From: Bradyrhizobium diazoefficiens
Lineage (GTDB): Bacteria > Pseudomonadota > Alphaproteobacteria > Rhizobiales > Xanthobacteraceae
Length of the DNA: 64,000 nucleotides
NCBI RefSeq assembly: GCF_018131015.1
Contig: NZ_JAFCJJ010000002.1
Location: 62,001 to 126,000 of the forward strand
Direction: 5' to 3'
The notes under the pieces were generated by a model. It did no database searches. It was not told the DNA's origin and saw nothing but the letters and a program-made list of their open reading frames with translations. This document shows, one piece after another, positions 19,659 through 28,522 of the stretch; the stretch's first letter is position 1, and each line of letters begins with the position of its first letter. The position numbers were made by a program, and so were the translations under genes.

Positions 19659-20435
19659 TCAGCCCCGCGCCGGGCCGCGGCCGGCTTCCTCGGTCGGATA
19701 GACCCCCCGAAGCACCTCCTCGAAATGCATCTTCACCGCGTCGTTGCACAGGCAAGCTCGCATCCGCAGGCCCTCGCGGTTGCGGACCAGGATCGCGCCG
19801 CGCCGCGTATCGAGGACGCCTTCCGCCTTGAACGACTGCAGCACGCGGCTGGCATAGCTGCGCCCTACCCCGAGCAGCGTCGCAAGCTGCTCATGCGTCA
19901 GCGGCACGCTGCTCTCGTCGCCGGTCCGCTCCATCGCGGCCAAAATCCATTTTGCCGTGCGCTGCTCGATCGAGTGGATGGCGTTGCAGGCGGTCGACTG
20001 GAAAATTTGCGCCAGCATGCAGTCGGCGTAACGGGCAAAGACGTTGCGCAGCGACGGCGAGCGCTGCTTGGCCGCTTCGAGCTTGGCGACGTGAATGCGC
20101 GCAAACGGCCCGCCGAATTTCACGCAGATGCGGGTATAGGCCGGCAGAAATCCCTCGCTGACGATGCCGCCGACGGCGCCCTCGCGGCCGACCAGGATGG
20201 TCTCGACATCGCGGCCGTCTTCATTGGGGACGAGGAAGGTGGCGAGTGCAGGTCCGCAGGGAAAGTGCACGACCTGGACATCGTCGCCGGGACTGTACAG
20301 CAGCGTGTTCGCCGCAGCCTCGTCAACGGCGACATGCTGCGCGAGCAGCGCATAATCCCCCGGGCTCAAGCGTCGCAGCAGATTGTTGGCCGGCCGGCTC
20401 GCGACCTCGGCCGTCTTCCCGATATGCACATCCAT
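19659..20435 (-). CDS. Crp/Fnr-family transcriptional regulator
   Basis: 258 residues from the ATG at 20435, which has GGGGAG upstream. An N-terminal cyclic-nucleotide-type effector beta-roll (PGDDVQVVHFPCG...VGREGAVGG) is followed by the long dimer helix and a C-terminal winged HTH: LTHEQLATLLGVGRSYASRVLQ. There is no N-terminal cysteine cluster, so it is not an oxygen-sensing FNR of the 4Fe-4S type; the effector is unknown. It is divergent from a single-domain response regulator. An 8-bp palindrome TGTGCACA at 20486-20493 lies 50 nt upstream of its start and is a candidate operator. Confidence 0.88.
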   Translation of the reverse strand: MDVHIGKTAEVASRPANNLLRRLSPGDYALLAQHVAVDEAAANTLLYSPGDDVQVVHFPCGPALATFLVPNEDGRDVETILVGREGAVGGIVSEGFLPAYTRICVKFGGPFARIHVAKLEAAKQRSPSLRNVFARYADCMLAQIFQSTACNAIHSIEQRTAKWILAAMERTGDESSVPLTHEQLATLLGVGRSYASRVLQSFKAEGVLDTRRGAILVRNREGLRMRACLCNDAVKMHFEEVLRGVYPTEEAGRGPARG

Positions 20436-20599
20436 CGTAAACTCCCCGTCTTCCCTCCACGTTAGCGAGTTCCGTGTCCTGCTTGTGTGCACATGTGGAC
20501 AGACGGGGAAACGGCGATGTGGTGGGTTTCGTTCCTGGAACCCTCCGATGCGCTGGGCGCAGGCATCGCGGCGCGGCCGTCCTGATCCTGGAACCCCTC

Positions 20600-20998
20600 A
20601 TGCTCAACGATGAGATCATGGCCCCCGCCTTTGCCGACGGCACCGCCCCTCCCACCGACGTTCTGATCGTCGAGGACGACCCGATCATCGCGATCGATTT
20701 CGAGGATCGCCTGCTTGGATTTGGGGTGACCAGCGTGCGCACGGTCGGCTCGGTGGCCCAGGCGCTGGAGGCGATCAGCAAGCGCCCGCCGGATTTCGCG
20801 TTGCTCGACGTCGAGCTCATTCGCGAGAAAAGCTTTGCGATCGCCGAGCGGCTGACGGCCCTGAAGATTCCCTTCGTGTTCGTCACCGGCTACGGCGCGG
20901 AGACGCGCATTCCCTCGCAGTTTGGTGCCCGGCCGCGCCTGCAAAAGCCCTGCTCGAGCGAGGCGCTGGAAGCTGCGCTGCAAATTCGGCGTTTCTGA
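20600..20998 (+). CDS. single-domain response regulator receiver
   Basis: 132 residues from the ATG at 20600; an upstream in-frame extension to 20474 would overlap the regulator region and looks non-coding. The receiver fold is complete: acidic pair EDDP, the phospho-acceptor Asp in FALLDVEL, the conserved Thr in FVTGYG and the Lys in RLQKPC. There is no output domain, so it should signal by protein contact, as a phosphate sink or a CheY-like adaptor. It starts 164 nt from the divergent Crp/Fnr gene, which suggests shared control. Its cognate kinase is not evident. Confidence 0.88.
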   Translation: MLNDEIMAPAFADGTAPPTDVLIVEDDPIIAIDFEDRLLGFGVTSVRTVGSVAQALEAISKRPPDFALLDVELIREKSFAIAERLTALKIPFVFVTGYGAETRIPSQFGARPRLQKPCSSEALEAALQIRRF

Positions 20999-21016
20999 CA
21001 GCGCGCCCGCTTCCCG

Positions 21017-22558
21017 TCACGCCACTTTCGGATCGAGCGTCGTCGCCCACAGCGCGACATCGGCGCGGTCGCGCAGCGTCACCGTCATCTGGCCGGACGC
21101 GCCGTCGATCTTGACGTGGCCGAAGAACTGCATGCCGGCCGACGGCGGCAGGTTCTGATTGCCTTTTCCCGGAGCCTTGATGAAGCGCACCTCGGGCCCA
21201 AAGGTGTTGTCGAGGTCGTTCGGACCGAAGGTGCCGGCGTGCAGCGGGCCGGACACGAATTCCCAGAACGGCTCGAAATCCTGGAATTGCGCCTTGTTCG
21301 GATCGTAATAATGGGCGGCGGTGTAGTGCACGTCGGCGGTCAGCCACACCGTGTTGCGGATCGGCGCCGTCTTGATGAAGCGCAGGATGTCGGCGATCTC
21401 GAATTCGCGGCCGCGCACCGGGCCGTCGCCTTGCGCAAAGGCCTCCGATCCGCCCTTCGGCGTGTCAGGCACGACGAGGCTGAGCGGCATGTCGGATGCG
21501 ATCACCTTCCAGGTCGCGCGCGAGTTCAAAAGGCCGCGCTTCAGCCAGGCGATCTGGTCGGGGCCGAGGAAGTAGCTGGCCGGGCCGTACTCCGTCTCGA
21601 GATTGGTGCCGTTCGCTGCACGATAGCTGCGCTCGTCGAGCACGAACATGTCGAGATGCGGGCCGTAGGCGATCTTTCGATAGACCCGGCCCGGCTCAAC
21701 GATGCTCTCCCGCATCGGATACATCTCGTGGAAGGCGCAGCCGGCGCGGGCCGCGAGCAGCACGATGTTGCGCTCCTTGTAAGCTGCCGGAAGTTCCTTC
21801 GACAGCGACCAGTTGTTGGTCACCTCGTGATCATCCCACTGCACGAAGATCGGCACTTCGGCATTGAAGGCGCGGACATTGTCGTCGGTGAAATTGTATT
21901 TGTGCGCAGCGCGAAACTCGTCGAGCGTCTCGGCGACCTTGGCCTTTTCGGGGATCGTAACGTTCTTCCAGATCTTGCCGTCGGCGAGCTTGACCTCGGA
22001 TTGGATCGGGCCGTCCGCGTAGACAGTGTCGCCGGAATGCAGGAAGAAATCCGGCCGGTGCCTGCGCATGGTGGAGAAGCTCACCATGCCGCCGTCGTCG
22101 GGATTGATGCCCCAGCCCTGGCCGGCGACGTCACCGCCCCAGACGAAGCTGACATCGCGGCGGTCGGCCGGCGCGGTGCGGAAGCGGCCGACGACCGGCT
22201 CGCCTTCGATTGCGGGGTGGGGGAGGTCGCGAAAGCGGATTCGGTAGAAGATATCCTGGCCGCCGGGCAGATTCTCCAGCAGCATCTTCGCGGTGAAGTC
22301 GCTCTCGGGCAGCGCCGCGATCGGCGGCAGCGCACGGGCGTCCTTGAAGGATTCGGTTGTCGCCACCTCGACCAGCATCTGCGAAGGCCGGTCGGCGCGC
22401 GCCCAGACCACGCCGCCATCGACGGTGACGTCGCCCGATTGCACGCCATGGGTCACGGCCGGCCGGTCGGCCGCCCGCGACAGATGCGGCATCGCGATCG
22501 CACCGAGCGCGCCGGCGCCGGTGGCGAGGAAACGGCGGCGGGAGAATTTGATCTTCAT
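21017..22558 (-). CDS. phoD: PhoD-like alkaline phosphatase/phosphodiesterase, Tat-exported
   Basis: 513 residues from the ATG at 22558. It begins with the Tat signal SRRRFLATGAGALGA. The N-terminal beta-domain (THGVQSGDVTVDGGVVWAR) and the metallo-catalytic domain (HSGDTVYADGP; WDDHEVTNNW; WLTADVHYT) match PhoD. PhoD enzymes release phosphate from mono- and diesters in the periplasm using Ca and Fe. The gene stands alone, convergent with the response regulator and 18 nt from its stop. No Pho-box was identified by eye. The symbol is given by family. Confidence 0.9.
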   Translation of the reverse strand: MKIKFSRRRFLATGAGALGAIAMPHLSRAADRPAVTHGVQSGDVTVDGGVVWARADRPSQMLVEVATTESFKDARALPPIAALPESDFTAKMLLENLPGGQDIFYRIRFRDLPHPAIEGEPVVGRFRTAPADRRDVSFVWGGDVAGQGWGINPDDGGMVSFSTMRRHRPDFFLHSGDTVYADGPIQSEVKLADGKIWKNVTIPEKAKVAETLDEFRAAHKYNFTDDNVRAFNAEVPIFVQWDDHEVTNNWSLSKELPAAYKERNIVLLAARAGCAFHEMYPMRESIVEPGRVYRKIAYGPHLDMFVLDERSYRAANGTNLETEYGPASYFLGPDQIAWLKRGLLNSRATWKVIASDMPLSLVVPDTPKGGSEAFAQGDGPVRGREFEIADILRFIKTAPIRNTVWLTADVHYTAAHYYDPNKAQFQDFEPFWEFVSGPLHAGTFGPNDLDNTFGPEVRFIKAPGKGNQNLPPSAGMQFFGHVKIDGASGQMTVTLRDRADVALWATTLDPKVA

Positions 22559-22689
22559 GGAAGGGGCGCTCGTCTCGTGCGCATCCTGCGCTGTCACTTC
22601 GGATGACGGCGCGAGCTATATCGAGACAATGTGACGCGGCGTTGACGCGCGCAAGCGCCTAAAGCGCATCGCGCTTTAGATTGTTGTTT

Positions 22690-22740
22690 GAGCATGATCT
22701 TTTCGGAAAACCGCTGCGCACTTTTCCGGATCATGCTTTA
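22690..22740. repeat. palindromic repeat, family E, copy 1, at the TAXI gene 3' end
   Basis: AGCATGATC at the left pairs with GATCATGCT at the right, with TTTTCGGAAAA and CTTTTCCG inside. The element reaches the stop codon of the TAXI gene (TAA read at 22740-22738). A related copy covers the phhB stop at 24626. A further short palindrome, AAAGCGCATCGCGCTTT, lies just outside at about 22660-22677. Confidence 0.75.
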
Positions 22741-24183
22741 CGCGTTGCCGGCAGCCCGGAATTGCGCGCTGGTGCGCTGCAGGTTCTGTGGCAGGCTGAA
22801 CAGCACCGCCTTGCGGTCGGCGACGGCGGCGTGGAATTGGTCGAGCACGAGGTTGAACGCGGTGAGCCCGCCCTCCTCGATCGCGCCGTGATCGAAACAG
22901 CGCAGCGTGTCGCGCAGGATATCGTCGGCCTCGGCCTGCATCTGGTCGAGATCCTCGGTCGTCTCGCTCTTGCGGGCCGCCGCGATCATGTCGAGCAGGC
23001 GTTCGCGCAAATGGCTGTTGTTGTCGCGCTCGTCCTTCTTCAGGTAGCCGGCAAACCACGCGCCGATCGAGCCCGTGGCGGAGAGCAGCATCAGGCCCCA
23101 CCAGATGTAATCGCTGTACTTGTCGAGGAAGGTCTTCTCCTCGCCGTCGACGAAAGCCGCAGCGCCCGGGTGAACCGGGATCACGGCATCCTTGTCGGTG
23201 TCGGGTGTTTCGATCTTCGCGGCCTGCGGGAAATCCGTCAGCAATTGCTGGCGCACGGCGAAGAGCTGGCGGGTGAAGGCCGCAACCGTGGTCTCGGACA
23301 GGCCTTTGCGCGCCACGATGTGGTGCGAGAAGCTGATCGTCTTGACCTCGTCCTCGGGACGGTCGGGTGATCCGCCATAGGCGCCGGCGGGAATTTCAGC
23401 CGATTCATACACCGGATGGTTCTGCGCGATCGCGTCCGCCGAATCGATCGCGAGGAAGCTCAGCGAGCCGCCGTCCTTGGCGGAGGCGGCGATCGCATCC
23501 GTCGTGATCTTGCTGTTGACGGGGCCGGCCGCGAGATAGGCATCGGCCTTCTGGGTGCGGATCGCCTCGGCGGCTTCGTTCGCCGGGAATTGCACGATCT
23601 CGACCTTGGCCGGATCGACGCCGTATTGCTGGAGGATCACCTTCAGAAGATTGACGTTGGCCGGGGTGCGGCCGACCACGCCGACGCGATGGCCGGCGAG
23701 CTGCGCGATCTTGGTGATCTTGGCGCCCTTCTTCTTGCCCTTGGGGGCCACGGACCACAGCACCACGACGTTCTTGCGCAGCGTTGCGACCGCCTGCGCG
23801 GTCTTGGGCAGGTCGAGGTCGCCGCGCACGATCGCGAGGTCCGCCTTGCCTTCCGCGAGCTGCTGGGCGCTGGCGGTCGCCCCGTCGGTCTGGACCGGAC
23901 GCAGCCGCACGCCGGCCTTGGTCTGGGCGAAGGCCTGCGTGAGCGCCTGCACGACCTTGACGTCATCGCTGTTGGCCGGGCCGACCGCGATCTTGAGCGT
24001 CACCGGGCGCATGGCGAAATAGTAGCCGCCGGCCAGCCCGCCGATGATCGCAAGCACGAGCGCCAGGGCCACGAGCGCCGTCCTTCGCGCCGCTGATCGC
24101 GGCGACGGCGGAGGGGGTGTTTCGGCCAGGTTCAATCCCCCGGTCATCGATCTCCCAAACAGGCGCTTGAGGCTCAGTTTCAT
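22738..24183 (-). CDS. membrane-anchored TAXI-family (TRAP-associated) binding protein
   Basis: 481 residues from the ATG at 24183. A cytosolic Pro-rich head is followed by TM1 (about 36-58, ALVALALVLAIIGGLAGG). A ~300-residue periplasmic TAXI substrate-binding domain follows (IAVGPANSDD, VRGDLDLP, HRVGVVGRTPANVN). TM2 (about 359-381, IWWGLMLLSATGSIGAWFAG) leads to a ~100-residue cytosolic helical tail. Ordinary TAXI proteins are free periplasmic binders for a TRAP permease. Here the binder is held between two helices with no permease gene nearby, so a sensor or anchored role is possible. Its 3' end runs into a family E repeat. Confidence 0.82.
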   Translation of the reverse strand: MKLSLKRLFGRSMTGGLNLAETPPPPSPRSAARRTALVALALVLAIIGGLAGGYYFAMRPVTLKIAVGPANSDDVKVVQALTQAFAQTKAGVRLRPVQTDGATASAQQLAEGKADLAIVRGDLDLPKTAQAVATLRKNVVVLWSVAPKGKKKGAKITKIAQLAGHRVGVVGRTPANVNLLKVILQQYGVDPAKVEIVQFPANEAAEAIRTQKADAYLAAGPVNSKITTDAIAASAKDGGSLSFLAIDSADAIAQNHPVYESAEIPAGAYGGSPDRPEDEVKTISFSHHIVARKGLSETTVAAFTRQLFAVRQQLLTDFPQAAKIETPDTDKDAVIPVHPGAAAFVDGEEKTFLDKYSDYIWWGLMLLSATGSIGAWFAGYLKKDERDNNSHLRERLLDMIAAARKSETTEDLDQMQAEADDILRDTLRCFDHGAIEEGGLTAFNLVLDQFHAAVADRKAVLFSLPQNLQRTSAQFRAAGNA

Positions 24184-24337
24184 CTTGGCCGGCGTTTTAC
24201 ACCCGCAATTGTAGCAAAATTCCTTGTCCGGCGGGGTTACATCTCCGTCATGGTTAGCGGATGGGCGCAATCCCGCATGAACCCCGGGGGGCGCACGGTG
24301 TTAGGGTAAAGTTCCCCTGAACGATGGAGAGGCGGTC

Positions 24338-24631
24338 ATGGCAGAGCGGTTGTCGGCGGAGGCACGCAAGCAGGCACTGGGCGCCATACCGGGCTGGACC
24401 GAGGTCCAGGGCCGCGAGGCGATCGGGAAGACCTTTGTCTTCAAGGATTTCAACGAGGCGTTCGGCTTCATGACGCGCGCGGCTCTGGTCGCCGAGAAGA
24501 TGGATCACCACCCGGAATGGCGGAATGTCTACAAGACCGTGGAGGTGGAGCTGTCGACCCACGACGCCGGCGGCGTCACCGCGCTCGACATCGAGCTCGC
24601 CAAGGCGATGAACACGATCGCCAAAGCATGA
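24338..24631 (+). CDS. phhB: pterin-4a-carbinolamine dehydratase
   Basis: 97 residues, typical PCD length. It dehydrates 4a-hydroxytetrahydrobiopterin, recycling the pterin cofactor of aromatic amino acid hydroxylases. The active-site motif is [16 protein letters not shown], with the conserved His-His-Pro-x-Trp, followed by [12 protein letters not shown]. No phenylalanine hydroxylase gene is adjacent; in several bacteria the protein is encoded away from it. The last codons and the stop (AAAGCATGA) lie inside a family E palindromic repeat that continues downstream. Confidence 0.93.
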   Translation: MAERLSAEARKQALGAIPGWTEVQGREAIGKTFVFKDFNEAFGFMTRAALVAEKMDHHPEWRNVYKTVEVELSTHDAGGVTALDIELAKAMNTIAKA

Positions 24632-24700
24632 TCCGGAAAAGTGCGGAGCGGTCTTCCCTCGCGACAAACGCGGAACGCGTTTGCGCGGAGATCATGGGCA
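24623..24700. repeat. palindromic repeat, family E, copy 2, spanning the phhB stop
   Basis: AAAGCATGATCCGGAAAAGT matches the right half of the copy at 22690-22740 on the opposite strand. The return part GATCATGGGC lies near 24691-24700, with an inner CGCGGAACGCGTTTGCGCG palindromic stretch. It supplies the phhB stop codon and downstream sequence. No Rho-independent U-tract follows. Confidence 0.7.
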
Positions 24701-24815
24701 AACAATTAGCTGACACCGGGCTGACATCTTGCGGGGGCCGGCCGGGTCCCCATCTTCTGATCAGCAGGCGATGCGGCGATTGGCCGCTTCGGGCTGAACG
24801 GGGAGTTTGTCGAAC

Positions 24816-25193
24816 ATGGCTGCCGAACACAGTGTCGGCTTCGAGCCGGCCGATCGGCTCGCGGAAGATCGCGAGAGCGTACGCCGCCGCTTCTGGCGCA
24901 AGCTGAAGCGCGTCGCCGCGCATCTGCCGTTCGCGGAGGATCTGCTTGCGGCCTATTACTGCGCGTTCGACCGGCAGACGCCGCGCCACGTCCAGGCGTC
25001 GCTGCTGGGTGCCATCGCCTATTTCATCCTGCCGTTCGACTTCGTTCCCGACGTGATGCCGATGCTCGGCTTCACCGATGACGCCGCAGTTCTCGCCACT
25101 GCCATTCGCATGGTTGCGAGCCACATCACCTCCGACCACCGCGAAGCCGCCCGCGCCGTGCTGAAGCGCGGTGTGGAGGAGGCGGAGGCGTAG
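24816..25193 (+). CDS. DUF1232 (YkvA-like) small membrane-associated protein
   Basis: 125 residues from the ATG at 24816, with GGGGAG upstream (an in-frame TTG 9 nt earlier is possible). The DUF1232 core is HVQASLLGAIAYFILPFDFVPDVMPMLGFTDD: a single hydrophobic hairpin with the conserved IPFD/VPD pattern. The function of the family is unknown. It is convergent with the TAXI gene at 25227, with 33 nt between the stops. Confidence 0.85.
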   Translation: MAAEHSVGFEPADRLAEDRESVRRRFWRKLKRVAAHLPFAEDLLAAYYCAFDRQTPRHVQASLLGAIAYFILPFDFVPDVMPMLGFTDDAAVLATAIRMVASHITSDHREAARAVLKRGVEEAEA

Positions 25194-25226
25194 GAGCCCG
25201 CGGCGGTCGTTCCGGCGAGGGCGTTG

Positions 25227-26381
25227 CTACTTCTTCTCTGATCGCGCCTTCTCCGCGTCCCACGCCTGGAATTGCCTGAACAGCGTTTCCCTGTCGGTGT
25301 CGGACACCTTCGCCGCCGCCGGGCTCTGCTTCAGGAACGCCTCGAAGCGCTGCCGCGTCGCCGTCTCGACGCCGTGCCGGTCGAGCCATTGCTGCGCCAC
25401 CGGCAATCTGCTCCATCCCGCCAGCGGCGCCGCGAGCGAGACCTCCCTCCACTTGGGATGGAAGGGCGGGTTCTGCAGCGCGGGGAATTTCGTGAAGAAG
25501 GCGTCCACGAACAGCGCGAGCTTGCGATAGCGCTCGGTGTTGGGTGCCCAGTTATAGGCCGCGAGCACCGCGGGCACCGCGATCGTGTCCACGCTTTCGC
25601 CGTCCTTGACCAGGTTCGGATAGTCCTTGAACGTCAGCGTCGCCGGCAAATAGTCACCCTGCAGCGGCTTGGCATAGTCCACGCGGGCAAGATGGAAACG
25701 GCCGTCATTGCTGAACGTCGAGACCGACTTGTACGGCTTACCGCCGACCACGATGACGGCGTCGATCTCGCCGGCCTTCAGCTTTTCCATCGCGATGCGC
25801 TGCTCGACATAGACGAACCTGGCCTTGATTCCGAGCCGCTCGAACACGGTGAGCGCGGTGACGAAGGTGCCGCCGTTGGGCAGGTCCACGCTCACCGTCT
25901 TGCCTTCGAGGTCCTTGAGTGTCGCGACCGATTTCGGCGCGATCACCTGCATCTCCTCGTTGTAGAGCTTGGTCACATAGGTGAACTGCCGCTTGATGTC
26001 CTTGGCAAAACCCTTGCGCTCGAGATAATCGAGCGTGTCGGACCGGACGATGCCGAGATCGACGCCCTGCAGGAACAGGATGTCGGCGACGCTCTGCACC
26101 GAGCCGCGGCCGACGATCGGCAGCACGCGGATGTTGTTGCCGTTGTCGAGCACGGAGGCGAGGTCGGCGCCGAACTGCACATAGGTGCCGCCGATTGTGC
26201 CTGTGATCAGCGTGACGGTGTTGGCGTTCAGCGCCTGCTTGGTCGAGGTCGAGCCGAACTGGAAGATGGCCTTCAGGCTGTCCGACACCCTGGCCGGATC
26301 ATATTCGGTCTGCTCGGCGCGTGCCGCGAAGGCACAGATCGTCATGATGGCGGCAAGCGCCATTCTCAAAGCGTTACGCAT
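25227..26381 (-). CDS. TAXI-family TRAP transporter solute-binding protein
   Basis: 384 residues with a cleavable signal peptide (LAAIMTICAFAARA, about 1-22). The TAXI hallmark is near the start of the mature part: ITGTIGGTYVQFGADLASVL, the glycine-rich ligand loop. It is followed by VGRGSVQSVADILFLQGVDLGIVR. It would be a free periplasmic binder, for ligands such as glutamate or other carboxylates in known members. No fused TRAP permease gene is adjacent. The Sel1-repeat gene lies 18 nt upstream on the same strand and is probably co-transcribed. Confidence 0.87.
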   Translation of the reverse strand: MRNALRMALAAIMTICAFAARAEQTEYDPARVSDSLKAIFQFGSTSTKQALNANTVTLITGTIGGTYVQFGADLASVLDNGNNIRVLPIVGRGSVQSVADILFLQGVDLGIVRSDTLDYLERKGFAKDIKRQFTYVTKLYNEEMQVIAPKSVATLKDLEGKTVSVDLPNGGTFVTALTVFERLGIKARFVYVEQRIAMEKLKAGEIDAVIVVGGKPYKSVSTFSNDGRFHLARVDYAKPLQGDYLPATLTFKDYPNLVKDGESVDTIAVPAVLAAYNWAPNTERYRKLALFVDAFFTKFPALQNPPFHPKWREVSLAAPLAGWSRLPVAQQWLDRHGVETATRQRFEAFLKQSPAAAKVSDTDRETLFRQFQAWDAEKARSEKK

Positions 26382-26399
26382 GATGTCCCCTGAAGAGTT

Positions 26400-27221
26400 C
26401 TAGTTCGAAAGCTGGTCGAGGCGCTGTCGCGCCTCCGTCGATCCGAGCGCGGCAGCCCGCTCGTACCAGTCGCGTGCGGCCGCAGCGTCGGCGATGACGC
26501 TGCGCGCGTCGCTCGTGCCCAGCACCGCAGGATCGTAGGTCTGCGCCAGCAGAAGCGCGGCCGCGGCATCCCTTGCATGGGCCGCGCGCTCGAGCAGCAG
26601 GCGCGCCGCGGCGATGTCCCCGACGCTGATCAGGCTTCTTGCCCGCGTCATCAGCCCCGCCAGCGTGTCGGCGTCGAGGGTCCTGACCGGTTCAGGCGGC
26701 GCAGGCTGGGTCGCGGCCGGCGGTGGCGCCTGGGCCTGCAGCGCGATCTGGTAGGCATTCGCGATCGCTTCGCGGCTCGGCGTCGACGGTGCAGGAAGAT
26801 CCTGCCTTTCGGCGCTTGCCAGCACCGCATTGGTCACGCGGGCCGGATCCTTGAGGAGCGTCTGCGGTGCAACCGGCGGGTTGGCCGGAACGGTGATCTG
26901 AGCGGGAGCTGCGCCGGTTGTGATGCTGCGCAGGTTGGATTGAAGCAGTGCGGCCGCGATCGCCGCGGCGGATATCGCCGCTACCACAGCGGCGAGGCGG
27001 GGCATGATGCTGGTTCTGGAACGCGGGGTTTGCACGGCATATTCCCGCGGATCCGGCGTCCCCAGCGGATCGGACAGGAACAGCGGAATTGGATCGTCCT
27101 GAGGAAGATCAGCGCGCATGGCGCGCCTGCGGATATAGGACGCGGCAGGCGGATGTGATGCAGGTTGATCGAAGTCGAACGCCCTCGACTCCCCGGACGG
27201 GCTGTACGCCGTCGTCTCCAT
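26400..27221 (-). CDS. membrane-anchored Sel1/TPR-repeat protein
   Basis: 273 residues from the ATG at 27221, chosen because GGGGAG precedes it by 6 nt; ATGs at 27236 and 27257 are alternatives. The N-terminal ~75 residues are polar and probably cytosolic. One TM segment follows (LAAVVAAISAAAIAAAL). The periplasmic part has a Pro/Ala-rich linker and then Sel1-like helical repeats (ALLLAQTYDP...ARDWYERAAALGSTEARQRL). Such repeats mediate protein contacts. It precedes the TAXI gene by 18 nt, so the two may work together at the periplasmic face. Confidence 0.7.
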   Translation of the reverse strand: METTAYSPSGESRAFDFDQPASHPPAASYIRRRAMRADLPQDDPIPLFLSDPLGTPDPREYAVQTPRSRTSIMPRLAAVVAAISAAAIAAALLQSNLRSITTGAAPAQITVPANPPVAPQTLLKDPARVTNAVLASAERQDLPAPSTPSREAIANAYQIALQAQAPPPAATQPAPPEPVRTLDADTLAGLMTRARSLISVGDIAAARLLLERAAHARDAAAALLLAQTYDPAVLGTSDARSVIADAAAARDWYERAAALGSTEARQRLDQLSN

Positions 27222-27547
27222 GGTGATGCTCCCCATTTCCAACGCAACGCGGGGCATCCCGGCTTCAGTCTTCTTCTAGTTGTCCAGAAGCGCCCCGCAA
27301 ACTGGAACCGGTAAATCGCCGCGTGAATCAGCCCAAAAAACGACGGACGTTTGCGCGAATTGGGAGATATTTGGGTTTGATTGCGGCGAGGCGGGGAAAT
27401 GCACCGCAATTGCTAAAGACGCCATGACAGGCTGGCGCGGTGCAATTTTGCGCGAAGCTGCTGCCGTCCTATGGATCGCCCGCCCCAGCGCGCAATGCAC
27501 ACGAGGCGGGCCATGACAGTCTTATGCGTGGCAATGGTTCGACATCC
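27222..27547. other. 326-nt intergenic stretch upstream of the Sel1-TAXI pair
   Basis: No ORF here looks coding. The stretch is AT-richer than its flanks. It contains an 8-bp inverted repeat, TGCACCGC (27400-27407) and GCGGTGCA (27437-27444), each followed by an AATT-like run. It should hold the promoter for the minus-strand Sel1-TAXI pair. Nothing else is recognised. Confidence 0.5.
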
Positions 27548-28522
27548 TCACGGATGCAGGATCACCTTGCCCATGGCCTGACGTCCGGCCAGGACCTTCA
27601 ATGCGTCGGCGGTCTGCGCCAGCGGGAAGGTGCGGTCGACATGCGATGAGATCTTGCCTTCCGCCGTCCACTTCACGAGCTTCTCGAGATTGGCGCGGTT
27701 CTTGGCCGCGTTGAGCCGGGTCCAGGCGCCCCAGAACACGCCGCGGATGTCGCAGCCCTTCAGCAACGCAAGGTTCAGCGGCATCTTCGGAATGTCACCG
27801 GCGGCAAAGCCGATCACCAGGAAGCGGCCTTCCCAGGCGATCGAGCGCAGCGCGGCTTCCGCATAAGCGCCGCCCACGGGATCGAAGATGATGTCGACGC
27901 CCTTGCCGCCCGTCAGCTTGCGCAGGCCTTCCTTCAAATCTTCCTTGGCGTAGTTCAGCGTGAGCTCGGCGCCGTGGGCTTTTGCGAATTCGAGCTTCTC
28001 GTCCGACGAGGCGCAGGCGATGACCTTCAGGCCCATCAGCTTGCCGAGCTCGCAGGCCGCCAGGCCGGTGCCGCCGGCAGCACCGAGCACCGCGAGCGTC
28101 TCGCCCGGCTTGGGGCTCGCGCGATCCTCCAGCGCATGCAACGCCGTGCCGTAGATGATGATGATGCCGGCCGCGCGGTCGTAATCGAGATTGTCGGGAA
28201 TCTTGACGATCGAGGCCGCCGGCAGCGCGATCTTTTCACGCGCGCCATTGTGGCCGCAGGAAGCGACCACGCAATCGCCGACCTTCAGGTCGGTCACGCC
28301 TGCGCCAACGCTCTCGATCACGCCCGCGACTTCGGCGGCCGGTGAGAACGGGAACGGCGGCTTGATCTGATACTTGCCCTGGATCATCAGGATGTCGAAG
28401 AAGTTCAGCGCTGCCGCCTTGATCGCGATCACGGCTTCGCCGGGACCCGCCACCGGATCCGGAACGTCGGCGAGCACGAGATCGTCGGGCTGGCAATATT
28501 GCGAGCAGAGGATTGCTTTCAT
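27548..28522 (-). CDS. NADPH:quinone oxidoreductase-like zinc-independent MDR protein
   Basis: 324 residues from the ATG at 28522. It is a medium-chain dehydrogenase/reductase of quinone-reductase type: FPFSPAAEVAGVIESVGAGV in the catalytic domain and the NAD(P)-binding VLGAAGGTGLAACELGKLMG in the Rossmann domain. The structural-zinc Cys cluster of alcohol dehydrogenases is missing. It reduces quinones or enones with NADPH in the cytosol; the physiological substrate is unknown. It is divergent from the SDR at 28773. Confidence 0.88.
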   Translation of the reverse strand: MKAILCSQYCQPDDLVLADVPDPVAGPGEAVIAIKAAALNFFDILMIQGKYQIKPPFPFSPAAEVAGVIESVGAGVTDLKVGDCVVASCGHNGAREKIALPAASIVKIPDNLDYDRAAGIIIIYGTALHALEDRASPKPGETLAVLGAAGGTGLAACELGKLMGLKVIACASSDEKLEFAKAHGAELTLNYAKEDLKEGLRKLTGGKGVDIIFDPVGGAYAEAALRSIAWEGRFLVIGFAAGDIPKMPLNLALLKGCDIRGVFWGAWTRLNAAKNRANLEKLVKWTAEGKISSHVDRTFPLAQTADALKVLAGRQAMGKVILHP

